64,000 nucleotides of DNA from Lachnospiraceae bacterium (lineage in GTDB: Bacteria; Bacillota; Clostridia; Lachnospirales; Lachnospiraceae), in NCBI GenBank assembly GCA_021199495.1, contig JAJQHY010000006.1:1-64000 (forward strand). The letters are read 5' to 3'. Shown here in pieces: positions 50,080 to 59,910 of this stretch. Under the pieces are notes generated by a model. The model made no database searches and was not told the origin of the DNA. It was given only the letters and a program-made list of their open reading frames with translations. A program made the position numbers and the translations under genes. Numbering within the stretch: the first letter of the stretch is position 1; each line of letters opens with the position of its first letter.

Positions 50080-51723
50080 TCAATCATCACATTCACTTAC
50101 GATTCTGAACGTTCTCTCACAGGGCGTATAATCATTCATAAAAATACTGAAGCCCTCCGTGTTTTTCTCCTCTCCGGAATAATGTCCGCCAAAGGAGTGT
50201 GTGCCGAAGCCCGGCCCCAGTAAAAGCCTTTCCCCGCAGCCGGAAATCGTCAGATAATCCTGCTTTAAAATCATGCTCTCACCCTTTGGTGCCGTAAGCC
50301 TGAACACATCATTCTCCAGCACACAGCCTGCAGGCGCATCGACTTCTACCCGCAAAGGAAGGCCGGATAAGCCGCTCGTTTTCACCGTGATTTCCAGTCC
50401 GTTCTCAAGCTCCCGGATCACTACCTTTGTGTCCAGGCTGCTGGTAATCACTTTTTCACGCTTCTGCTGGTCCATTTTCCACCAGTCCGTTGTTCCCTGC
50501 GGTTCTCCAAACGGCTGATAATACCACCCCAGAGCCGTGGCGGACAGCGTACAGGCAGTGTCCTCCATTTCCAGATTCTGCGGGATAAAATTCCGGATAT
50601 CGCAGTAGGCCTCTCCAATGCGAAGGCCCAATGAGAAGCTTCCGGTCTTCACATAAAGAAAATCCGCCTTATTTGCCAGAACCGTATAGGCGTAGGCAGC
50701 CTTCTTCACGCGCAGCACCCGGGAACCGCGGAAAAATTTTTTATATTCCGTCAGATATCCATAGCCCTGAAATTCATAATGCTTCAGCTCATCATGGGTC
50801 ATGAAAATATACATGCTGTCAGGCGCCAGGTCCCCTCTGCGCTGATTGTCGCAGATCATTTTGTGGGCGGCGGCGTCAAAAACCGAAGAGCCGTTTTTAT
50901 GCGCCATCCATGTATAAAGATAAAAATACTGATCGGGATACAGCTTCTTCCCGTGGTCCTGTCTGGTAGAATTCTGCGTAAAAATCGTATCGTCGCCGTC
51001 GATGTAATACAGCATGGCGGTCAGATTTCTGTCCACATATGTAAGAAAGCTTTCGTCCCCTGTGGATTCGTAAGCCAGAATCAGCGACTTGTCCACAACC
51101 GCGTTGTAATTGCCTGTGGAACGCTCCGCGTATTCCCCGTCCTCATCGCCGTCGATTCCTTCCGCCAGATACTGCTGTGCCTTAAGCCGCAGTTGCGCTG
51201 CCTTTAAATCATCCTCCTCAAGCTTTGCCATGCAAAGCAGGGCGGCCGTCACAGCCCACCGATGATTGGGAGTGTGGAAGCCTCCGTGCAGAAAAATCGG
51301 TTCGCATTTGACCATCATGGCATAATAGCGATCCTTCAGCGCCTGCTCCTGTTTCGAAGTTCCATATTTTTCCAGAATCTGCCAGGCGCCGTACAGGCGG
51401 CGGAAGCAAAAAGCCGTGTCCGGGGCAGAATAGAAATTGCAGGAAGGGAAGTCCATGCTGCCGTCCTCCCTCTGCCAGCGCTCCAGAAAATCAACGCCTC
51501 TTAAAACCGCGTCCCAGAGTCTTTCACTCCGGTAATACCTGCTTTCCTCGCAGAAATACAGGCACAGGCAGTCTGTCAGAAGGTAAACGGTAGGTTTTCC
51601 TTCAATGATATCACTGTCAAGCCTTCCACAATCTGTTCTCTTTTCATCCCTGACCTGTCCGTGCAGGAATTCCTCCACCCTTTTTTCTGTGGATGCCACG
51701 ATATGTGTCCAATATCTTTTCAT
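50080..51723 (-). CDS. Alpha/alpha-toroid protein, heparinase/polysaccharide-lyase-like
   Basis: This 547-aa protein has an N-terminal helical toroid (residues 1-330) with GGFHTPNHRWAVTAALL, an Asn-His pair where PL8/PL21-type lyases have catalytic residues, and STGNYNAVVDKSL. A C-terminal beta-sandwich (about 340-547) follows. No family can be named with certainty. It probably cleaves or binds an acidic or branched oligosaccharide in the cytoplasm, since no signal peptide is present. The ATG at 51723 has GAGG upstream; an ATG at 51783 overlapping the GH38 stop is an alternative. Confidence 0.68.
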   Translation of the reverse strand: MKRYWTHIVASTEKRVEEFLHGQVRDEKRTDCGRLDSDIIEGKPTVYLLTDCLCLYFCEESRYYRSERLWDAVLRGVDFLERWQREDGSMDFPSCNFYSAPDTAFCFRRLYGAWQILEKYGTSKQEQALKDRYYAMMVKCEPIFLHGGFHTPNHRWAVTAALLCMAKLEEDDLKAAQLRLKAQQYLAEGIDGDEDGEYAERSTGNYNAVVDKSLILAYESTGDESFLTYVDRNLTAMLYYIDGDDTIFTQNSTRQDHGKKLYPDQYFYLYTWMAHKNGSSVFDAAAHKMICDNQRRGDLAPDSMYIFMTHDELKHYEFQGYGYLTEYKKFFRGSRVLRVKKAAYAYTVLANKADFLYVKTGSFSLGLRIGEAYCDIRNFIPQNLEMEDTACTLSATALGWYYQPFGEPQGTTDWWKMDQQKREKVITSSLDTKVVIRELENGLEITVKTSGLSGLPLRVEVDAPAGCVLENDVFRLTAPKGESMILKQDYLTISGCGERLLLGPGFGTHSFGGHYSGEEKNTEGFSIFMNDYTPCERTFRIVSECDD

Positions 51724-51779
51724 CTGTCTTTTCCTCTGCTTTCTTCCGGTAATGGTATCATACCCTTTTGTCGCTTTAA

Positions 51780-54700
51780 TCATTTAGTGACAGTAAGCAG
51801 CAGTGTCTTGATTTCAAACGCATGAAAGGACAGCCTGACCCTGTGTCCCGCCTGCATTTCAAGCTCCTGAAGGGGTTCTTCCAGCATATTGCAGGCGAAG
51901 ACCTGCTTCACCAAAGCCGGGAGTGTCAGATACGCCTTTCCCGCAAATCCCTTTGCTTCATAGAGCCTTAAAACAACTCCGTTTGCCGCATCAAAAGCCG
52001 GCTTGCAGGTTTCTATAATTATATGGCCACTGTCCACCTGAAAATAAGAAAGCGCATTGATCGACTCAGTTGTCGTGCGACAGGAGCCCGCATCCATTCG
52101 TCCTGCTCCTGCGCAGCCGGAAACCGCATCCGTCGACACAGTATCCGGGTGCATGCTGCATTCCGTCACGGCCACATTGCACTCGTAAGCCTCCTGCGTC
52201 ACCCGGCTTTCGGAAAACGGACCTTCAAACGGGAGAATGGAATACGTAAATTCATGCAGCCCCTGGTCCGCTGTCATGTCCGGTGCCAACGGGGAACGCA
52301 GCAGCGTCAGGGACAGCCTGCTGTCCTGCGCGGAAAGGCCATATTTGCAGTCATTCAACAGCGCGAAGCCGTTTTCCCCGTCAGTCAGCACCGCGTATTT
52401 GTGATGACAGGTCTCATACTGATCCTTTTCCTGTCTCGTGGATTTATGGGTGGGCCTGCGGATATAGCCGAACTGAATTTCCTCCAGCACTTCCTTTGTG
52501 TACACTGTGGTCGGAAAATCCACCTTCAGCATCCGGTGCCGCTCATGCCAGTCAATCGTCGTCGCGAAATCAACCCTCGGGCTGTCCTGATGCAGGCATA
52601 TTGTCTGCACAGCGGTAAAATATCGTTCCTGCCGCTCCACCGTTATGGTCAGATTGCCCGCTTCATCCGCTTTCACATGACAGGTATGCGTTCCGTTTAA
52701 AGAAACCGGGACGCTCTCATACATGCTGCCAATCTCCCAGGCGTCATACTGCATATTGACGTCCTGATAAAGCTTCCAGTCATTTAAGGGTGCCGCAGCA
52801 TATTCATACTCTGTCCTGCGGTCCGTCAGGCTGCGGATTCTGCCCAGGGAATCGACCCTGACACGGTAGAATTGATTCTCATAATTCAGGGTTTCCCCGT
52901 CGCCGATTTCTCTCACCGTCACATTCTGCGTTGCTTCGGCAGCTTTTTCTTCCTCTGTAGTCCCGCTCTCCCTGATGGGGCTCGTTTCCGTGCTTTCAGC
53001 AGGACTGCACTCCAGCCCTTCATCCTCTGGATTTCGGAAAATATCCGCCCCTGTACTCTGTGCCGGATTGCATCCGATTCCCGCGTCCTTCACGTTTTCA
53101 AAGCGGACATACCCGCAGGATGGCAGAATATTTCCCCGGTAATTTCTCTCCCAGCTTAAGGAATTAAAACGAGCCGGCCCGCCGGCCAGAATTTCCAGAA
53201 GATCGGACGCCAGTTTCCGGCTGTCCCTGAAAATCTCCGCCAGCGCATCCCGCGCTTCCTCATTTACCTTCTGTATACTGCTCCCGGGAAGGATATCGTG
53301 AAACTCCTGATTCAGCAGCTTTTTCCACAGGGTATCCAGCTTCTGAAGCAGCGCGTCCTCATCCTCAGTCTTCCCCTCCAGCCTGAGAAGCCCCGCCAGA
53401 TATTCCGCCTCCCTTAAGGCGTACTCCGCCTTGCGGACGCCCTTCTTGATCTGTGCCTGCGAAGTATAGGTCCCCCGGTGCCATCTTAAATATAACTCGC
53501 CATAGTAGACATTCGTAACCTCCTCCGGCTCAATCCGCTCAAAGAAGCGGACCGGGCTTTCCATATGGCAGCGCGGCGCGCCCTCTAAGTCCTCACAGCG
53601 AAGAGCGATCTCCAGCATCAGCTCCGTGGGGCCTCCTCCGCCGTCACCATAGCCAAAGGGAAACATCATCCCGTTGATTTCTTCCCTCTGGTTGCGGTCC
53701 GCCTCCCAGCGCTCCCGCAGGGCGCCGGGTTGAAAGACAGCGTTATTTTTCTTATAAATATGGGACAAAACCCTGGTGCCGTCAATCCCCTCCCACCAGA
53801 AAATATTATAGGGGAAGGGCTCAGACTCCGGGTCAGCCCTCAGCAGCTTCTGCGTGGCAAAATACGACACCTCACAGCCTGCCATAATCTGCGGCAGCGC
53901 ACCGCAGAAGCCAAAGGTATCCGGCAGCCAGGCCAGACAGCTCTCAACCCCAAGCTCTTTACGGAACCACCTTTTTCCCAGCACGAACTGGCGGACAAGG
54001 CTTTCCGCACCCGCCAGATTCGTATCGCACTCCACATAAAGAGCGCCCTCCGGGATAAACTGTCCGCTTCGCACCTTTTCAAGCACACGGCCGTATAAAT
54101 CCGGATAGCATTCCTTAAGCGTCTCCAGAATCGGCGGTTCACAAAGCAAAAACCGATACTCCGGATATCTCTCCATCAGTGCCAGCTGATTGGAGTAGGT
54201 GCGGGCACACTTTCTCCTGGTCTCTGCCGTTGTCCACAGCCAGGCCAGGTCCAGGTGGGATTGCCCGAAAATCGTATATTCCGGCACGGTGTCCCCGTTT
54301 TTCTTTTCCAGCAGCGGAGTCAGCTCTTTTCGTGCCTGTCTGACACTCTTAATTCTTTCCGGCTCATCCGCCTCAAAGTCCGCGATATAAGTGAAGCGCT
54401 TTAAGGCTGCGCCGATCTCCATCGTGCGCAGCTCACTTTCCGGCAGTGCCTTCCACAATTCATATAACGTGTGATAGTCCGCGTAGGCCCGGAAATATTC
54501 CTCATCCCAGATACCGAAATGGCTTCTCTCCACCGTACACTGAAATGCGGGCGGCTCCGGAATCGGCACCGCATCCCTGGTCTGGATTCCCACATGTTCA
54601 AACTGCTGCCCGTGTCCCGCGTAGACCTCCGCCAGAATATCAAAGCACTCATTCTCCTTCGCGCAGGCTGTCAGCTCCACAAAAGGATGGGAACGGTCAA

Positions 54701-55013
54701 TGGAACCGGCCTCCCGTCCATTGACATAGACCAGCATTTCCTTTCCCGCTCCCACGTGAAGCAATATCCTGCGGCCGCAGCCCGCGGCCGGGACCGTCAG
54801 TCTGGCCCGAAACCATCCATACTCCCACTTCCGTCCCCAGACGCTTCCCTCCGGGAAGGGCTCCCACTGCCTATGGGCAGTGTCTTCAGGCCGGAGGGCT
54901 TCCCAGGTGGTAAAGCCCTCCAGCGGCATCGTTCCCAGTTCATGATACAAATTCGGGGCAAAGCCCTCGTCCCAGAGCTTCAGCCTCTCCTCCCACTGTC
55001 TTCCCAGCTTCAT
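51780..55013 (-). CDS. GH38 alpha-mannosidase
   Basis: This 1077-aa protein has an N-terminal accessory beta domain (1-240). The GH38 catalytic domain has the zinc motif FGQSHLDLAWLW near residue 250 and the nucleophile Asp in WLPDTFGFCGALP near 360. The beta-rich C-terminal half is typical of family 38. Two low-complexity Ser/Thr/Cys/Glu-rich inserts occur, at about residues 640-700 and 985-1015; the first contains a near-duplicate (CNPAQST and CSPAEST). No signal peptide, so it acts on imported sugar. It should release alpha-linked mannose. Confidence 0.92.
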   Translation of the reverse strand: MKLGRQWEERLKLWDEGFAPNLYHELGTMPLEGFTTWEALRPEDTAHRQWEPFPEGSVWGRKWEYGWFRARLTVPAAGCGRRILLHVGAGKEMLVYVNGREAGSIDRSHPFVELTACAKENECFDILAEVYAGHGQQFEHVGIQTRDAVPIPEPPAFQCTVERSHFGIWDEEYFRAYADYHTLYELWKALPESELRTMEIGAALKRFTYIADFEADEPERIKSVRQARKELTPLLEKKNGDTVPEYTIFGQSHLDLAWLWTTAETRRKCARTYSNQLALMERYPEYRFLLCEPPILETLKECYPDLYGRVLEKVRSGQFIPEGALYVECDTNLAGAESLVRQFVLGKRWFRKELGVESCLAWLPDTFGFCGALPQIMAGCEVSYFATQKLLRADPESEPFPYNIFWWEGIDGTRVLSHIYKKNNAVFQPGALRERWEADRNQREEINGMMFPFGYGDGGGGPTELMLEIALRCEDLEGAPRCHMESPVRFFERIEPEEVTNVYYGELYLRWHRGTYTSQAQIKKGVRKAEYALREAEYLAGLLRLEGKTEDEDALLQKLDTLWKKLLNQEFHDILPGSSIQKVNEEARDALAEIFRDSRKLASDLLEILAGGPARFNSLSWERNYRGNILPSCGYVRFENVKDAGIGCNPAQSTGADIFRNPEDEGLECSPAESTETSPIRESGTTEEEKAAEATQNVTVREIGDGETLNYENQFYRVRVDSLGRIRSLTDRRTEYEYAAAPLNDWKLYQDVNMQYDAWEIGSMYESVPVSLNGTHTCHVKADEAGNLTITVERQERYFTAVQTICLHQDSPRVDFATTIDWHERHRMLKVDFPTTVYTKEVLEEIQFGYIRRPTHKSTRQEKDQYETCHHKYAVLTDGENGFALLNDCKYGLSAQDSRLSLTLLRSPLAPDMTADQGLHEFTYSILPFEGPFSESRVTQEAYECNVAVTECSMHPDTVSTDAVSGCAGAGRMDAGSCRTTTESINALSYFQVDSGHIIIETCKPAFDAANGVVLRLYEAKGFAGKAYLTLPALVKQVFACNMLEEPLQELEMQAGHRVRLSFHAFEIKTLLLTVTK

Positions 55014-55026
55014 ACGCTTTCCCTTT

Positions 55027-56631
55027 TCAGCTTATGTACGCGATGTATTCAATCAGAAACAGCATGGCAAGCGCCTGCCCGTAAGGCATGGGCTTGATTT
55101 CGATCTTTTTGTAAAAATCCTTGTCCGTCCGTCCCATAGGCGTGCCGTAGGAGACCTGATTGACCACGCCGTCGTCAGAAATACAGTCCAGAATTGCCGG
55201 AAACGCTTTCTCTACCACTTCCAGATAAGCGGAATCAACCAGCCCGTCCTTCACAGCCTTTAAAATGCCGTAGGCAAAGCCGCAGGTCGCGCTCGCCTCC
55301 AGATAGGAATCCGCATCATCAATCAGTGTGTGCCACATACCTGACGCGTCCTGATAGTTTCTCAGGCTTTCCACCTGCCTTTGCAGACAGTCAGTCAGCT
55401 GTTTTCTTCCTTCCTCACTGCATTTTCCCATGGTAAGAAATTCCGGTATTCCCATGGTCACCCAGCAGTTTCCTCTGCCCCAGAACGCGCCTGCGAAATT
55501 ATGATTCCCATGAAAGGTCCAGCCATGATACCATAGACCCGTCTTCGGGTCGCTTAAATATTTCGCATGTAAAAGGAACTGCCGCTCCGCCTCCGCGGAC
55601 ATCTCATCATCCTTCAGGATCCGTCCCATGTTGGCTAAAAACAGCACCACCATGAACAGCGTATCGTCCCAGAGTTCCTGTTCATTCACACAGTCCGACG
55701 TCCTGTGCTGGATTCCGCCCTCCTTTGTGCGCGGGAAGGAATGCATGATTTCATCCGCCGCTTTTTTACAGGCCTCCAGGTATTTTTCTTCCCCGGTATA
55801 CTCCGCCAGAAAGGATAAAGTAAGAAACGGCGCTGTCGTATTCACATTCAGGCTTGGAAGTCCGGTTTGCAGCTGTCTGTCATAATACTCCCGCATAAGT
55901 GCAAGCAGCCTTTCTGAACCGCTGTAACAAAATCCCTTCCAGAGGCCGTAAAGTCCCACTCCCTGGGGCCATTCCCAGAAGCGATACTTCGAAAGGTCGT
56001 CCCCTGCCAGATTGTGGCTTTTCATATTATCCAGGAAAGCCCTGTCCGGCTCGTACAGAATCTGAGGAGAAGCCTCCATCAGAATTTTACACTTTTCCTC
56101 CGCTTCCTTTTTTCTTTCCAATTGATCAATCAGCTCCTTTAATTCCTCCGGTGTCTTCACCGTATAATCCGGACGCCAGTCAGGCTCCTCCACCGTATGA
56201 AAATAGCGTGGGGACCAGTCAATCCAGACAGAGGTAATGCCAAAACGGTTTGCGCCCGCAATATCTTTTTTTAAGTTATTGCCGATCATCACGACATTCG
56301 GCTTGTCCAAGTCTGTCAGCCCCATCCTTTCCATGGCAGTCTGAAACATGAGCCTGTCCGGCTTCTGGATTCCCACCTCCTCAGAAATGATTCGCTTTTC
56401 AAAGCAATATCCAAGGCCGTTTCGCTCAAAAATATTCCGGAACGATTCCACCTCACCGTCGGCTACCATGGCAATCCGATAGCCCTCCTCGTAAAGTGAC
56501 TTCAGCACCGTATCTGCGCCCGGTATAAAATCAGCGCGCTCCACGATCTGCGTTTTCTCATTCCGTATCTGCGTTTCCTCATCTATGATCGTATCTCCAC
56601 AGTCTGTAAATAGGATCAGCCTTTTTCTCAT
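55027..56631 (-). CDS. HAD phosphatase fused to a GH105/GH88-type unsaturated uronyl hydrolase
   Basis: This 534-aa protein has two enzymes in one chain. Residues 1-170 form a HAD domain: FTDCGDTIID as motif I, Lys in GIQKPDRLMF, and VVMIGNNLKKDIAG as motif IV, where Asn replaces the first Asp. Residues about 190-534 form an alpha/alpha barrel with ELWDDTLFMVVLFLANMG and GRGNCWVTMGIPEF, the signatures of GH105/GH88, which remove unsaturated uronic acid left by lyases. It lies 13 bp before the GH38 gene. The fusion suggests that the released product or its phosphate is handled together. Confidence 0.85.
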   Translation of the reverse strand: MRKRLILFTDCGDTIIDEETQIRNEKTQIVERADFIPGADTVLKSLYEEGYRIAMVADGEVESFRNIFERNGLGYCFEKRIISEEVGIQKPDRLMFQTAMERMGLTDLDKPNVVMIGNNLKKDIAGANRFGITSVWIDWSPRYFHTVEEPDWRPDYTVKTPEELKELIDQLERKKEAEEKCKILMEASPQILYEPDRAFLDNMKSHNLAGDDLSKYRFWEWPQGVGLYGLWKGFCYSGSERLLALMREYYDRQLQTGLPSLNVNTTAPFLTLSFLAEYTGEEKYLEACKKAADEIMHSFPRTKEGGIQHRTSDCVNEQELWDDTLFMVVLFLANMGRILKDDEMSAEAERQFLLHAKYLSDPKTGLWYHGWTFHGNHNFAGAFWGRGNCWVTMGIPEFLTMGKCSEEGRKQLTDCLQRQVESLRNYQDASGMWHTLIDDADSYLEASATCGFAYGILKAVKDGLVDSAYLEVVEKAFPAILDCISDDGVVNQVSYGTPMGRTDKDFYKKIEIKPMPYGQALAMLFLIEYIAYIS

Positions 56632-56634
56632 AGT

Positions 56635-57669
56635 TTATTCCCCGTCTTTTTCTTCTCCTTTGGAATAATCAAATCCCTTTAAAGAAAGCTCCCCCGCATA
56701 GTGACAGGCCACAAAATGACCCGGTTCAATCTCCTGAAATTCCGGCATGGCCTGAGAACATTTTTCCTGGCAGTACCGGCATCTGGTATGGAAATAACAG
56801 CCGGACGGCGGATTTGCCGGATTCGGCACCTCCCCTTCCAGCGGAATTCTTTCCATTTTGACCTCCGGATCCGCTACAGGCACCGCCGACATCAGCGCTT
56901 CCGTGTACGGATGCTTCGGCTTCGAAAACAGGGCTTCCGTCTCCGAAAACTCCACCATTCTGCCCAGATACATCACGCCCACCTTGTCGGAAATGTGCTC
57001 CACCACCGACAGATCGTGGGAAATGAAAATATAAGTCAGGTTCAGATCGCTCTGCAGGTCCTTTAAAAGGTTAATCACCTGCGCCTGAATGGACACGTCC
57101 AGCGCCGACACCGCCTCATCGCACACGATGACTCTCGGATTGATCACCAATGCCCTGGCAATGCCGATTCTCTGTCTCTGTCCTCCGGAAAAGGCGTGCG
57201 GATAACGTTTCAGATAGCTGACATTCAGGCCCACCTTTCCGGCGATGTCCATCACCTTTTCTTCCATTTCCTTTTTGGACATCTTCGGGAAATTGGCGGC
57301 CAGAGGCTCTTTGATAATGTCAAGGACCGTCATCCTGGGGTCCAGCGAGGAATAGGGATTCTGAAAGATCATCTGGATATCCTTGCGCAGTTCCTTCATC
57401 CTCTTTTTATCGATCTTTAAAAAATCCACCGCTTCCTGGTCCGCCGGATAATAAATGACTTCACCGGATGTAGTCGGAATCGCTCTGACGATACAGCGTC
57501 CCAGCGTGGTCTTGCCGCAGCCGCTCTCTCCCACGATTCCGATGGTCTCCCCTTCATTCACCTCGAAGCTCACATCGCTGACCGCGTGGACCGTAACCTT
57601 TTTGGACGGAAAGTCCTTTGTCAGATTTTTGATTTCCAGAATTTTCTTCTTTTCAGTCTGCTCAGACAT
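56635..57669 (-). CDS. Oligopeptide/oligosaccharide ABC transporter ATPase, OppF-type
   Basis: This 344-aa ATPase has Walker A GESGCGKTTLGR, signature FSGGQRQRIGIARAL, Walker B VIVCDEAVSALD and a C-terminal oligopeptide-family extension with Cys residues (CRYCQEKCSQ) that may bind an iron-sulfur cluster or metal. It pairs with the OppD-type ATPase upstream. It powers import by the two permeases. Confidence 0.93.
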   Translation of the reverse strand: MSEQTEKKKILEIKNLTKDFPSKKVTVHAVSDVSFEVNEGETIGIVGESGCGKTTLGRCIVRAIPTTSGEVIYYPADQEAVDFLKIDKKRMKELRKDIQMIFQNPYSSLDPRMTVLDIIKEPLAANFPKMSKKEMEEKVMDIAGKVGLNVSYLKRYPHAFSGGQRQRIGIARALVINPRVIVCDEAVSALDVSIQAQVINLLKDLQSDLNLTYIFISHDLSVVEHISDKVGVMYLGRMVEFSETEALFSKPKHPYTEALMSAVPVADPEVKMERIPLEGEVPNPANPPSGCYFHTRCRYCQEKCSQAMPEFQEIEPGHFVACHYAGELSLKGFDYSKGEEKDGE

Positions 57670-57683
57670 TTTCTTTCCCTCCT

Positions 57684-58763
57684 TTACGCCTGTTTTAAGT
57701 TCGCGCCGATTTCACCGGCAGCCTTACAGCCCGCACAGGAACCACCGCAGGCATGACATGCCACGGAATGTCCCGGCGCGATTTCCTTTAACTCCGGGTC
57801 TGTGACATTGCAGACGCCATCAATTCTCTTCGTACATCTGTCATAGAAACCGCAGCCCGGCGGAAGGTTCAGAGCCAGAGGAACCGTACCCTCGATGGAA
57901 TATAATCTTTCCTCCTTTTTGGTGCCGATCTTGTGAACGGAGCTGATCAGGCCCCTCGTATAGGGGTGCTCCGGATCCGCGTAAATATCCTTTACGTCCG
58001 CGATCTCCACGATCTTCCCCAGATACATAACTGCCACTCTGTCGCACATGGTTGCCACAGTCCCCAGGTCATGCGTGATAAAGAGAATGCCGGTATCCAT
58101 ATCCTTCTGCATTTCCTTCATCAGCTCCAGAATCTGCGCCTGAATGGTCACATCCAGCGCCGTCGTCGGCTCATCCGCGATCAGAAGCTTCGGGTTGCAG
58201 ACCAGAGCCATGGCGATCAGCGCCCTCTGCAGCATGCCGCCGGAAAATTCGTGCGGATACTGGTCATAGCGCTTCTCCGCGTTGGCGATGCCCACCTTCT
58301 TCATCATTTCCAGAGAAATCTCTTTGGATTTCTTTTTATCCTTTGTGATGTGAAGTCTAGTGCACTCATTGATCTGATTGCCGATGGTATACAGGGGTGA
58401 AAACGCCACCATGGGCTCCTGGAATACCATGGAAATCTGCTTGCCGCGCACCTGCCGGATCTCCTTTCCCTTTGGATCTAAGGACAGCAGATTCACCATT
58501 CCGTGCTCATTGGTATCAAATATAATTTCCCCGCTGGTCTCACACTTTTTCTCGTTGATGCCGAGAATGGCCTTGCTGGTCAGGCTCTTGCCACAACCGG
58601 ACTCTCCCACCAGACCCAGCGTCTCGCCCTTTTTCATGGAGAAGTTCACGCCGCGCACAGCGGTCAGGATTCCTTCATCCAGTTTGATATTGATTTTCAG
58701 ATCCCGGACATCCAGGATGGTGTCAGGATCATACTCTCTGTTGACTTTTTCGATGTCTGCCAT
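57684..58763 (-). CDS. Oligopeptide/oligosaccharide ABC transporter ATPase, OppD-type
   Basis: This 359-aa ATPase has Walker [14 protein letters not shown], signature [15 protein letters not shown] and Walker [13 protein letters not shown]. The C-terminal extension is Cys-rich ([21 protein letters not shown]), unusually so even for OppD relatives. I chose 58763 ([12 protein letters not shown]), with GGAGG upstream; a longer start would run into oppC. Confidence 0.92.
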   Translation of the reverse strand: MADIEKVNREYDPDTILDVRDLKINIKLDEGILTAVRGVNFSMKKGETLGLVGESGCGKSLTSKAILGINEKKCETSGEIIFDTNEHGMVNLLSLDPKGKEIRQVRGKQISMVFQEPMVAFSPLYTIGNQINECTRLHITKDKKKSKEISLEMMKKVGIANAEKRYDQYPHEFSGGMLQRALIAMALVCNPKLLIADEPTTALDVTIQAQILELMKEMQKDMDTGILFITHDLGTVATMCDRVAVMYLGKIVEIADVKDIYADPEHPYTRGLISSVHKIGTKKEERLYSIEGTVPLALNLPPGCGFYDRCTKRIDGVCNVTDPELKEIAPGHSVACHACGGSCAGCKAAGEIGANLKQA

Positions 58764-58779
58764 TTTGATCTCCTCCCCG

Positions 58780-59907
58780 TCACTTATAAGGATCAGCGGC
58801 ATCTCTGACGCCGTCTCCCAGGAAATTAAATGCCAGCACCGTAAGTATTACGGCCGCCAGTGGGATCAGCCTCCAGGGATACTGGGCCAGGCTGGTAATG
58901 TCCTGCGTCTCCTGCAGCAGCACACCCCAGCTGGTTGCCGGTGCTCTCATACCTAGTCCCAGATAACTCATAGAGGTTTCGCCGATGATCATACTGGGGA
59001 TGCCCAGAGTCAGATTGACAATCAGATAACTCATAAATCCGGGAACCATATGTTTGATCATAATCTTTGCGGAGCTGACGCCCGCCACCTGGGCCGCCAT
59101 AATGAATTCCTCATTTTTCAGGGAAATAAACTTGCCGCGCACCACCCGGGCAAGCCCCGTCCAGGAGATAAAGGAGATAATCACCGTAATATAAAGGTAC
59201 ATTCTGGCCACCGGAACGCTTGCCGGTATCGCCGCGGAAAGCGCCATCCATAAAGGAATCGTCGGCAGTGCGGACAGTACCTCGATGATTCTCTGAATGA
59301 TATCGTCAACCCAGCCTCCGAAATACCCGGAAATACTGCCCAGAATGATACCCATGATAAAGCTTAAAAGCGTACCTACCAAAGGAATGGTCAATGAGAT
59401 CTGACTGCCGTAAAGCATTCGGGAAAAGAGGTCTCTCCCCAGGCTGTCGCCGCCGAAAATCATCAGCTTGGCGCTGGTGCCGCCGTATTCTCCCACCACG
59501 CCATACAGATGGATGTTGGTGGTAAATATGCCGAGAAGCTTATATTCCTCGCCCTCGACAAACAGCTTCACATAATACTTTTCGCTGGTGTCCTCCGACC
59601 AGTCCCGCTTAAAGGTTTCGGGATTATTGACATAGGTCATCGCGTAAATATAAGGTCCCACGAAAGATCCGTCCTCGTCGAAGAAGTGCACCGTAGCCGG
59701 TTTGGAATTTTTGTAAGTGCTGTCGTAAGATTCCAGACCGTAAGGCGCCACAAAGGGAGCTAACAATGCCAGGAGATAAAGAATTGCCAGGAGAACCAGG
59801 CTGAATCTGGCCAGCTTGTGATGGGCCAGCTTCCTCGCCATCAGCTTCCACTGTGAGGCAAGATAATAATCTTCATCCGTCTTTGTTTTTTTATGAAAGA
59901 GACTCAT
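58780..59907 (-). CDS. ABC transporter permease, OppC-type
   Basis: This 375-aa inner-membrane permease has an N-terminal cytoplasmic part, the first helix (FSLVLLAILYLLALLAPFVA), an outer domain of about 120 residues and five more helices with the ATPase-contact loop GVSSAKIMIKHMVPG. It is longer than the usual 300 aa because of the outer domain. It pairs with the OppB-type permease that precedes it. Confidence 0.92.
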   Translation of the reverse strand: MSLFHKKTKTDEDYYLASQWKLMARKLAHHKLARFSLVLLAILYLLALLAPFVAPYGLESYDSTYKNSKPATVHFFDEDGSFVGPYIYAMTYVNNPETFKRDWSEDTSEKYYVKLFVEGEEYKLLGIFTTNIHLYGVVGEYGGTSAKLMIFGGDSLGRDLFSRMLYGSQISLTIPLVGTLLSFIMGIILGSISGYFGGWVDDIIQRIIEVLSALPTIPLWMALSAAIPASVPVARMYLYITVIISFISWTGLARVVRGKFISLKNEEFIMAAQVAGVSSAKIMIKHMVPGFMSYLIVNLTLGIPSMIIGETSMSYLGLGMRAPATSWGVLLQETQDITSLAQYPWRLIPLAAVILTVLAFNFLGDGVRDAADPYK

Positions 59908-59910
59908 GCG

